Shown: positions 7,002 to 12,825 of the stretch, one piece after another
Layout: each line of letters opens with the position of its first letter
How positions within the stretch are numbered: position 1 is the first letter of the stretch
DNA from: an uncultured Clostridia bacterium
GTDB taxonomy: Bacteria > Bacillota > Clostridia > Oscillospirales > CAG-272
DNA: 21,783 nt
Direction of reading: 5' to 3'
NCBI GenBank assembly: GCA_904501765.1
Contig: CAJGCM010000021.1
Span: 1-21,783, forward strand
The notes under the pieces: generated by a model
The model's input: the letters and a program-made list of their open reading frames with translations, nothing else
Database searches by the model: none
Told to the model about the DNA's origin: nothing
Position numbers and translations under genes: made by a program

Positions 7002-7667
7002 TCAGTCTGACGAGAGCAATATTTTTCCTGCCTCTGCCACGCTTTCGGCTATATAGGTTGCGCCTTCAGCTGTCAGCTCCTCGGCTGTGCCAAAGCCATA
7101 GGTGACTCCAAGGGAATCTATCCCGCAAAGGCGAGCGCCCTCGACGTCGTATTTCGTGTCGCCTACGAGAATGCACCTTCCCTTCTCTTCTTCCTTTATC
7201 CCTGCCGCTTCCATAACGTAGGATAGAACCTGACTTTTACTGTCACGGCTATGGTCAAGGGTGGCAGCGCCTATAAAATCAAAAAACTCGTGTATGCCGA
7301 ACAGGCGCAGAATTTTGTGGACGAAAACCTCGGGCTTTGAGGTTGCGACAAGGAGCTTCTTGCCCTTTGCCTTCAGCTCTGAAAGCAGCTCCTTTATGCC
7401 GGGATAAAGCTCGTTTTCACGCCAACCGTATACGCTGAAATATTCTCTGAAGGTGGCTACCGCCTGCGCCGCCTCCTCCTTCGTCATTGAATACTCCCTC
7501 TCCCAGCTTTCAATAAGCGGCGGTCCTATAAAACGACAGAGCAGCTTTTCGTCACCGTAATCCACTCCCAGCTTTCGGAAGGCGTATACAAAACCGTTTA
7601 CAAGTCCCAGAGCAGGGTTCGTCAGAGTTCCGTCAAGGTCGAAGGCTATATATTCGTAATTTTTCAT
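7002..7667 (-). CDS. HAD-superfamily phosphatase (phosphoglycolate phosphatase-like)
   Basis: The 221-residue protein has the HAD order of motifs. Motif I is FDLDGTLTN at residues 8-16, with the nucleophile Asp and the second acid/base Asp. It is followed by a helical cap of subfamily I type. Motif II is the Thr/Ser in LLVATSKPEVF, the lysine is probably the one in RDSKSQVL, and motif IV is GDTKYDVEGA. The FIGPPLIESW cap segment is common in Gph/PpaX-like members. The substrate (phosphoglycolate, pyrophosphate, a sugar or nucleotide phosphate) cannot be told. The start lies nine bases after the WYL gene stop, with its ribosome-binding site (GAGAGGG) overlapping the end of that gene, so the two form one unit. 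Confidence 0.85.
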   Translation of the reverse strand: MKNYEYIAFDLDGTLTNPALGLVNGFVYAFRKLGVDYGDEKLLCRFIGPPLIESWEREYSMTKEEAAQAVATFREYFSVYGWRENELYPGIKELLSELKAKGKKLLVATSKPEVFVHKILRLFGIHEFFDFIGAATLDHSRDSKSQVLSYVMEAAGIKEEEKGRCILVGDTKYDVEGARLCGIDSLGVTYGFGTAEELTAEGATYIAESVAEAGKILLSSD

Positions 7668-7676
7668 TCTTCCCTC

Positions 7677-8663
7677 TCAAATTCCGTAATTTTCTGCTAT
7701 TTCCCGAAGCATCCCCTTAAGCTCTTCCCTTACGTATGCGGGCTCGATTATTTTCATATCCGCCCCGAAGCTCATAATCCATGAAAAGAAGGTAGGGCTT
7801 ACCATAACCTTGATTGCGGCTCTGAAGCCGAAGTCGGTTTTCAGCATAGTCACGTCCATACCGAAGCGGTCTATTATAACCCCCGCAAGTCTTTCCTTGG
7901 CTTCAAGGGTTACAAGCTCCTCCCTGCCTCCGTACATTCCAAATATTTTTCGGCTGTAATCGGCGGCGTTAAGCTTATATGCCATTGACAGAGCGGAAGG
8001 CTCGGTGTTGGAAATCACCGTCTTATACATTTTATCAACTCGAAAATTCTTGATTCCGCCAAAGTCCTCGTCATATCCAACGAGATAATAATTCTCGTCG
8101 TTCCACACAAGGCACTTCGGGCTCACGTTATATATTTTCCCGTCGTGACGGAAAACCCTTTTCCCCGAGGAATTATAGTCAAAATACGAAAAGCTTATTC
8201 TGCGGCTTTCATTTATTGCTTTATGTATGGTGTCTACCGTATAGACGGCGGCTGAATTTTCGGTTTTTGCTCTTCCCTCAACTATAACCTGTCGGGATAG
8301 CTCCTTTGCGCCACGGCTGCCTGCAAAAAGCTTAAGCTTTTCAATAAGGACTCGGCTTCGCTCGGCGGTTATAAATTTAGACGCCTGTATTGCATCAACG
8401 AGCATTTTCAGCTCGGGAAGCTCGAATATTCTCTCGCCGACGGTATAGGCGGGCGGCTTTCCGCTCAAGCGGATTACGGGAAAGCCAAGCTCCTCCAATG
8501 CGGCAAAATCACTGTAAATGCTTTTCCTTTCCGCAGGTATGCCGTATCTTGCAAGCTCCTCTATAATTTCGTTCACGGTTATTCCGCACTCGTCGTCTGT
8601 GCGACGCATAAAAATTTCAATAAGTCTTACCAGCTTTAATTTCTGATTTTCACCCTTGGGCAT
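7677..8663 (-). CDS. WYL-domain transcriptional regulator
   Basis: The 328-residue protein has the usual architecture of WYL regulators. An N-terminal winged helix-turn-helix covers residues 1-70 (LIEIFMRRTDDECGITVNEIIEELARYGIPAERKSIYSDFAALEELG). A linker follows, then a WYL domain around 145-225 (RRISFSYFDYNS and the CLVWNDENYYLVGYDED strand pair), and a C-terminal WCX extension. WYL domains bind small or nucleic-acid ligands and often control DNA-damage or phage-defence genes, but no defence gene is seen here. The ATG at 8663 has GGAGG seven bases upstream, inside one arm of a 16-bp inverted repeat. A 24-bp palindrome over the predicted transcription start suggests autoregulation. The downstream partner is the HAD phosphatase. 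Confidence 0.88.
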   Translation of the reverse strand: MPKGENQKLKLVRLIEIFMRRTDDECGITVNEIIEELARYGIPAERKSIYSDFAALEELGFPVIRLSGKPPAYTVGERIFELPELKMLVDAIQASKFITAERSRVLIEKLKLFAGSRGAKELSRQVIVEGRAKTENSAAVYTVDTIHKAINESRRISFSYFDYNSSGKRVFRHDGKIYNVSPKCLVWNDENYYLVGYDEDFGGIKNFRVDKMYKTVISNTEPSALSMAYKLNAADYSRKIFGMYGGREELVTLEAKERLAGVIIDRFGMDVTMLKTDFGFRAAIKVMVSPTFFSWIMSFGADMKIIEPAYVREELKGMLREIAENYGI

Positions 8664-8709
8664 AAAAAGACCTCCTCTTGGCTTTCCGTTTCTTCGGGAA
8701 GGTGTCGGA

Positions 8710-8733
8710 TACTGTACGTTTATCGGTACAGTA
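8710..8733. promoter_or_regulatory. Palindromic operator candidate at the WYL transcription start
   Basis: TACTGTAC (8710-8717) and GTACAGTA (8726-8733) are perfect inverted half-sites with an 8-bp centre. The predicted start (near 8732) falls inside the site, a position suited to repression. The most economical reader is the WYL protein itself. Confidence 0.6.
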
Positions 8734-8738
8734 CTTTA

Positions 8739-8768
8739 ATTGTAGCATTTCCGACGCTTTTTTGTCAA
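8739..8768 (-). promoter_or_regulatory. Promoter of the WYL-HAD unit
   Basis: Minus-strand TTGACA (plus 8763-8768), 18-bp spacer, TACAAT (plus 8739-8744) with an extended TGC just before the -10. Start predicted near 8732, giving a leader of about 70 bases. Confidence 0.78.
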
Positions 8769-8832
8769 GAGGAGGTCTTTTATTTTATATGGCTTTTGAT
8801 TTTCGTAAAGTTTTAATTCTGATATTTTCTTG

Positions 8833-10239
8833 TTAAATAGTAAGACCGAAGAGTCCTGCCGAGATAAAGAAATAAATAATGAGGCTGACTGCATCAACCA
8901 AGGTGGTTATAAAGGGGGACGCCATAACGGCAGGGTCAAGCCCTAACCTTTTAGCCAAAAGCGGGAGAGATGCACCAATTATTTTTGCGGTAAATATAGT
9001 GGCAAAAACCGTAAGGGCAACCGATGCGCCAACCGCTATTGTAACGGCTTCGTTGCCGAGGAGAAGTCTGTCTATCAGCATCACCTTTCCAAGCGCCACA
9101 GCCCCGAGGGACACGCCGCAAAGGAAGCCTACGCGCACTTCCTTCCAAAGCACAAGAAAAACGTCACGAACGGTTATTTCACCTACCGAAAGCGCTCTTA
9201 TTGCGGTTACAGACGCCTGGCTTCCCGAATTTCCGCCCGTATCCATAAGCATAGGAACGAAAAGCACGAGAACCGGTATCAATGCGGATTCGAAAAATCC
9301 TAAAATCGTCCCCGATATTGTTGCCGAAATCATAAGGAGCAACAGCCATGGAATACGCGCCTTGAAAAGATTGAGCGCCGAGGTTTTCAGGTAAGGAGTT
9401 TCGGTGGGCGTTATCGCCGCCATTTTCGAAATATCCTCGTCTGTTTCCTCCTTCAAGACATCAATAGCGTCATCTACCGTTACTATACCTACGAGCCTTC
9501 CCTCGTTATCTACTATGGGAAGGGCGAGGAAGCCGTATTTTTCTATTTTTTGCGCTACTGATTCCTTGTCCTCGGTAGTAGTTCCGAATATTACGTTTTC
9601 ATCCATAAGATTCGAAATTTTCTCCTCGGGGAGAGCTATCATAAGGCTTCTTGCGGTAACGATACCTAAAAGGTGCCTGTTTTTGTCGGTGACGTAGCAG
9701 GTATAGATGGTTTCCTTATCTATTGCGACCTCTCTTATGTGCGAGAGCGCCTCTCCGACGGTCATGTTCTTGGTCAGGCGAACGTATTCCACCGTCATTA
9801 CCGTTCCTGCGGAGTCCTTTGGATACCGCAGGAGCTGATTTATAAGAGTTCTGTCCTTTGCGGAAGAATTTTTAAGTATTCTTTTAACCACGTTTGCAGG
9901 CATTTCCTCTATCACATCAACGGTATCGTCAAGATACATATCCTGAAGAACCTCGGAAAGCTCTCTGTCCGTGAAGCTCTGTATTATTTTCTGCTGAAGC
10001 TCTGCGTCGGTTTCTACAAAGACCTCAGCCGCATACTCCTTCGGCAAAATGCGGTAAAATATGTTTATATAGCTCTCGTCTATTTCTCCAAAAACGGAGG
10101 CTATATCTACCGCCTCAAGGGCGGCAATTTTCCCCTTAAGCTCGGAATATTTTTTCTCTCTTATGAGAGTTTCTATTTCCTCTGCCGAGGGCATCACAAG
10201 CTCTATAAGCTCGCCGCTTTCATTTAAGATTTCCTTCAT
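8833..10239 (-). CDS. mgtE: Magnesium transporter MgtE
   Basis: The 468-residue protein has the MgtE layout. A helical N domain (about 1-135) carries repeated EEMP/VLQDMYLDDTVDVI-type segments. Two CBS domains follow (about 140-265, with YVTDKNRHLLGIVTARSL and LPIVDNEGRLVGIVTVDDAIDVL). A connecting helix leads to five membrane helices (about 295-468). The channel signatures MDTGGNSGSQ and DPAVMASPFITTLVDAVSL are present; these form the Mg2+ pore in the dimeric family. The cytosolic N and CBS domains sense Mg2+ and close the pore. The ATG at 10239 is chosen because AAGGAG lies six bases upstream. Earlier in-frame ATGs fall inside the terminator at 10265-10289. No terminator is visible after the stop, so transcripts may run into the WYL region. 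Confidence 0.95.
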   Translation of the reverse strand: MKEILNESGELIELVMPSAEEIETLIREKKYSELKGKIAALEAVDIASVFGEIDESYINIFYRILPKEYAAEVFVETDAELQQKIIQSFTDRELSEVLQDMYLDDTVDVIEEMPANVVKRILKNSSAKDRTLINQLLRYPKDSAGTVMTVEYVRLTKNMTVGEALSHIREVAIDKETIYTCYVTDKNRHLLGIVTARSLMIALPEEKISNLMDENVIFGTTTEDKESVAQKIEKYGFLALPIVDNEGRLVGIVTVDDAIDVLKEETDEDISKMAAITPTETPYLKTSALNLFKARIPWLLLLMISATISGTILGFFESALIPVLVLFVPMLMDTGGNSGSQASVTAIRALSVGEITVRDVFLVLWKEVRVGFLCGVSLGAVALGKVMLIDRLLLGNEAVTIAVGASVALTVFATIFTAKIIGASLPLLAKRLGLDPAVMASPFITTLVDAVSLIIYFFISAGLFGLTI

Positions 10240-10264
10240 TTTCTTCTCCTTCCGTCCTATAACG

Positions 10265-10289
10265 AAAAAAAGCATACCCAAAGGTATGC
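10265..10289 (-). terminator. Terminator in the mgtE leader (candidate attenuator)
   Basis: On the minus strand GCATACC (plus 10283-10289) pairs with GGTATGC (10272-10278) across a four-base loop, followed by seven T (10265-10271). It lies 25 bases upstream of the mgtE start and downstream of the mgtE promoter, so it would stop transcripts before the gene unless disrupted. The first arm also takes part in a competing 10-bp pairing: minus-strand TTTTCGCATA (plus 10285-10294) with TGTGCGAAAA (plus 10356-10365). Confidence 0.82.
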
Positions 10290-10308
10290 GAAAAGAAAGA
10301 TTTTTCTC

Positions 10309-10422
10309 TTAATGGCGCAGGAGAACTTTGCCGAAAAAGGAGGAAAATCCGCAATTTTTCGCACAGGACTTATTTATTTTTTGTAATTTTGCGAGTATAA
10401 TACTTCGACTGTCCGAATCCAC
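10309..10422 (-). CDS. Possible 37-codon leader ORF upstream of mgtE
   Basis: A GTG at 10422 is preceded nine bases upstream by GGAGG (plus 10432-10436). It opens a frame of 37 codons ending at TAA 10309-10311. The peptide (VDSDSRSIILAKLQ... ending GKVLLRH) is not a known family. It contains two Cys and several Lys, Ser and Phe, and no run of a single amino acid. The antiterminator arm (10356-10365) falls within codons 20-22, and the stop lies about 15 bases before the other arm. Ribosome position on this ORF could therefore choose between antiterminator and terminator, as in leader-peptide attenuation. Translation is not proven, and the GTG start is the weakest point. Confidence 0.45.
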   Translation of the reverse strand: MDSDSRSIILAKLQKINKSCAKNCGFSSFFGKVLLRH

Positions 10423-10454
10423 GTTTTTTAACCTCCGTTTCGTATTTTCGGTTT

Positions 10455-10483
10455 ACTTTAACACATTTTTTCTCCCTTGTCAA
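10455..10483 (-). promoter_or_regulatory. mgtE leader promoter
   Basis: Minus-strand TTGACA (plus 10478-10483), 17-bp spacer, TAAAGT (plus 10455-10460). Predicted start near 10448. The promoter lies ten bases beyond the murC stop, so mgtE can be expressed independently of murC. Confidence 0.75.
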
Positions 10484-10492
10484 TATATTTTT

Positions 10493-11887
10493 TTATTTTT
10501 CTTTGGCGATTACATTTTTTATACAGTCAAGGTTGCCGGCGCCCATCAACACAAGGCAATCCCATTCACGGCTGAAAATAGCTTCAAAGGCTCCATCACA
10601 CCTTATATATTCACCCTTTCCCCGAGCCTCACCGACTGCATGCGCAAGGCTTTCGGCATCAATTCCGGGGATAGGCTCTTCCCTGGCTCCGTATATATCG
10701 GTTATAAGCGCAAAATCCGCCTTAGAAAGACTTTCGGCAAACTCACCGAAAAATGATTTCGTTCTTGAATAGGTATGGGGGCAAAAAACTACTCCTATAT
10801 TCTTATACCCCCTATTACGCAGAGCTTCTATTGCTTTTCTGATTTCTGTCGGGTGATGGGCGTAATCGTAATATACGTCCCCCCGGCCTGAGCTTTTAAT
10901 CAACTCCAGCCTTCTCGGTATTCCTTTAAATTCGGCAAGAGATTTAGCTATGCTCTCCGAAGGTACGCCCGCCCGAGATGCGGCGGCAAAGGCTGCTATG
11001 GCATTTGCGAAATTATGCTCGCCGAAAACAGAGAGGCTAAGATATATTTCCTTAAAGTCCTCCCCCTCCTTAAACCGAACGACTCCCTCGTTATCACTCC
11101 CCGCCTTTATTTCATATAGGAAATCGGCGTCACCTTTTCCGAATATGGCTACTTTCCTTTTTGCTTTCTCCGCTATGTGTCGGGTATTTTTATCGTCACC
11201 GTTTATTATTACCGCCCTCGACCGCTCTGCCGCATCAAGAAACGCCCCTATTATCTCCTCATCACTGCCATAGCAATCGGTATGGTCAAGCTCTGCGTTG
11301 AGCAAAAGACATAGGTCGGGGAAAAGCCTCAAAAACGACCTCTTATATTCGCACGCCTCCGTTATAAAAATTCCCGTCTTACCGTATAGCAGGGTTGAGC
11401 CGTGTCCTATATCGGCGCCGGATATTACGGTTGGTGAATATCCCGCATCTGAAAAGATTTTTGCTAACATTGCGGTGACTGTACTTTTTCCGTGGCTGCC
11501 CATAACGGTTATTTTTACCTCGTAGTCCTGCATCAGCGCACCTAAAAGCTCGGCTCTTGATATCACCGGAATCCCAAGCTCCTTCGCCTCCAGGTACTCC
11601 GCATTTTCACAGTCTATCGACAACGAATATACGAGAAGCGAGGGTAAGATTTTTCTCACGTTGCCACATTTGTGGGGCACAAAAACCTCCCCACCGAGGC
11701 ATTCTATACGCAAAACCCCATCGCCCCTCACCGCATCGCTCCCGCAGACTCTGTACCCTCTGTATATAAGCAGCTCTGCCAAAGCGGACATTGATACTCC
11801 GCCGATCCCAAGAAAGTAAACCGTACCTTTATCGGACAAGATTTTTCTTATTTTTTCGACAGCTAATCCCGAATGCTCGACAAGCAT
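10493..11887 (-). CDS. murC: UDP-N-acetylmuramate--L-alanine ligase
   Basis: MurC adds L-alanine to UDP-N-acetylmuramate with ATP hydrolysis, the first amino-acid step of peptidoglycan stem synthesis in the cytoplasm. The 464-residue length is normal. The N-terminal UDP-binding domain shows YFLGIGGVSMSALAELL. The central ATPase domain has the Mur-ligase P loop MGSHGKSTVTAML (about 130-142) and later HNFANAIAAFAAA. The C-terminal domain has YYDYAHHPTEIRKAIEALR and VVFCPHTYSRTKSFF. The YAHHPTEI segment and the lack of C-terminal Mpl features favour MurC over the tripeptide ligase Mpl. The ATG at 11887 has AAGGAG ten bases upstream. The gene is divergent from spoVG, and I see no convincing minus-strand promoter in the gap. 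Confidence 0.94.
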   Translation of the reverse strand: MLVEHSGLAVEKIRKILSDKGTVYFLGIGGVSMSALAELLIYRGYRVCGSDAVRGDGVLRIECLGGEVFVPHKCGNVRKILPSLLVYSLSIDCENAEYLEAKELGIPVISRAELLGALMQDYEVKITVMGSHGKSTVTAMLAKIFSDAGYSPTVISGADIGHGSTLLYGKTGIFITEACEYKRSFLRLFPDLCLLLNAELDHTDCYGSDEEIIGAFLDAAERSRAVIINGDDKNTRHIAEKAKRKVAIFGKGDADFLYEIKAGSDNEGVVRFKEGEDFKEIYLSLSVFGEHNFANAIAAFAAASRAGVPSESIAKSLAEFKGIPRRLELIKSSGRGDVYYDYAHHPTEIRKAIEALRNRGYKNIGVVFCPHTYSRTKSFFGEFAESLSKADFALITDIYGAREEPIPGIDAESLAHAVGEARGKGEYIRCDGAFEAIFSREWDCLVLMGAGNLDCIKNVIAKEK

Positions 11888-11998
11888 TTACACCATTCTC
11901 CTTTCCGTTAACGGTTTATCCATTTTTTACCTAAAAAATTGATACAATTTCTTAATAAAATAACTTTTTTTAGCTGAATATTTTTCATATTCATAATG

Positions 11999-12004
11999 TA
12001 TAAT
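11999..12004 (+). promoter_or_regulatory. Possible -10 element of spoVG
   Basis: A TATAAT preceded by TG lies 47 bases before the spoVG start. No good -35 hexamer is found at 16-18 bp, so the promoter may depend on an activator. In Bacillus spoVG uses sigma-H; I could not find a clear sigma-H pair here. Confidence 0.4.
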
Positions 12005-12050
12005 ATACACATAAAAGATAAAATGTTACATTTTGAAAGGAACCACCGGT

Positions 12051-12356
12051 ATGCATATTTCAGACATCAAAATCAGAAAATTCTTTGACGAAGGCCCTAT
12101 GAAGGCTGTTGTTTCGGTAACCCTTGACGACTGCCTCGCAGTTCACGACATTAAGGTGATTTACGCAAGAGAGCGCTATTTCATAGTTATGCCCTCAAGG
12201 AAGAATCCCGACGGTACTTACAGGGACATAGTTCATCCCATTAATTCGGATTTCAGAGCAGAGCTTGAGAGAGCGGTTATCGACGCTTACCACGTTCAGC
12301 TTGTTGCCGCCGAGCACGATGCGGAATACGAAAGTGACGATACGCTTATCGTTTAA
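12051..12356 (+). CDS. spoVG: SpoVG-family RNA/DNA-binding regulator
   Basis: The 101-residue protein matches SpoVG along its length: HISDIKIRKFFDEGPMKAVVSVTLDDCLAVHDIKVI, then the family hallmark FIVMPSRKNPDGTYRDIVHPINSDFR. SpoVG is a small dimeric protein that binds RNA and DNA and affects sporulation, cell division and virulence genes in Bacillota; the targets here are unknown. The start at 12051 is supported by AAAGG ten bases upstream. An upstream in-frame TTG at 12033 lies within that region and would add a non-family extension. The gene is divergent from murC and followed by a hairpin-rich non-coding stretch. Confidence 0.95.
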   Translation: MHISDIKIRKFFDEGPMKAVVSVTLDDCLAVHDIKVIYARERYFIVMPSRKNPDGTYRDIVHPINSDFRAELERAVIDAYHVQLVAAEHDAEYESDDTLIV

Positions 12357-12522
12357 TTTTACGTAAGAATATACTGAATTTCCCCAAGCAACCGAAGGAA
12401 GAGGCTGTCTCATTAAGAATTTAGCAAAATCAAAGTAAAACCGTAGAAAATACAGTAAAAACCTATAGTAGGCAAATTCTTAATGAGAACAGAATCGGGG
12501 GGCAAACGGATTTAGAGCAGAA

Positions 12523-12581
12523 ATTGTCGTTCTCCGACCCGAAGGTGTATATACATACACCGAGAGGAAGGAAACGGCAAT
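12523..12581. other. Hairpin-rich segment, possible structured RNA
   Basis: ATTGTCGTT (12523-12531) pairs with AACGGCAAT (12573-12581) with one G-U pair. Inside is a perfect hairpin, GGTGTAT with ATACACC (12544-12561). No close match to a known RNA family is recognised. Confidence 0.35.
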
Positions 12582-12614
12582 AGAATAAAAAATGATAAAA
12601 AAGAGGAAAACCGA

Positions 12615-12635
12615 AAGGTTTCAACCTTGTTTTTT
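12615..12635 (+). terminator. Weak intrinsic terminator downstream of spoVG
   Basis: AAGGT (12615-12619) and ACCTT (12624-12628) enclose a four-base loop and are followed by G and six T. The stem is short, so this may act only together with the stronger hairpin at 12658-12696. Confidence 0.4.
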
Positions 12636-12657
12636 CAGTTCCTATACATAAATCAAA

Positions 12658-12696
12658 AGGGGCATTGTGTTTTTTTCACAAAGCCTCTCGTTTTTT
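12658..12696 (+). terminator. Intrinsic terminator upstream of the glycosyltransferase gene
   Basis: A 12-bp imperfect stem (12658-12669 with 12677-12688) is followed by CG and six T. It would end transcripts from spoVG before the next gene. Confidence 0.7.
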
Positions 12697-12825
12697 ATTC
12701 GGTTATGCCTAAATGCGACAGCCCCTTCTTCTATTTTTCGGTTTATCACCGCTAAGTTCTTAAAGGCTGCAAGCTCATTTATGTATTTTTATTTCTCCTT
12801 ACATAACAAAATACGGAGGCGGATT

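Larger units (their letters stand above)
8665..8781. repeat. 16-bp perfect inverted repeat flanking the WYL promoter
   Basis: Arms at 8665-8680 and 8766-8781 are perfect reverse complements separated by 85 bp. The left arm contains the Shine-Dalgarno sequence of the WYL gene. The right arm supplies half of the -35 hexamer. Inside lie a smaller inverted pair (GTCGGA 8704-8709, TCCGAC 8750-8755) and the 24-bp palindrome. The outer arms can pair in RNA only in a transcript entering from mgtE upstream, because the local promoter starts inside the loop. Confidence 0.85.
12398..12728. mobile_element. Possible MITE-like element bounded by imperfect 20-bp inverted repeats
   Basis: The 12357-12825 gap has no gene. 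Its left end 12398-12417 and right end 12709-12728 are inverted copies matching at 17 of 20 positions (core GGCTGTC, one variable base, CATT). A third copy of the inner part, in the right-end orientation, lies at 12474-12488 and makes a perfect 15-bp inverted repeat with 12408-12422. The interior carries several hairpins and no transposase. I could not find a flanking target-site duplication, so it may be old, or a decayed insertion-sequence end. Confidence 0.45.

Noticed and set aside
8665..8781. Terminal inverted repeats of a 117-bp MITE
   Set aside because: The arms hold the start-proximal ribosome-binding site and part of the -35, and no target-site duplication is evident, so a regulatory reading fits better. 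It is not fully excluded.
10240..10448. M-box (ykoK) Mg2+ riboswitch before mgtE
   Set aside because: The conserved M-box segments are not recognisable by eye. The leader instead has a possible ORF and a simple antiterminator/terminator pair. A covariance search is still needed.
11971..12004. Sigma-H promoter for spoVG
   Set aside because: A GAAT-type -10 can be found near 11976 but no matching AGGA-type -35 lies at the right distance.
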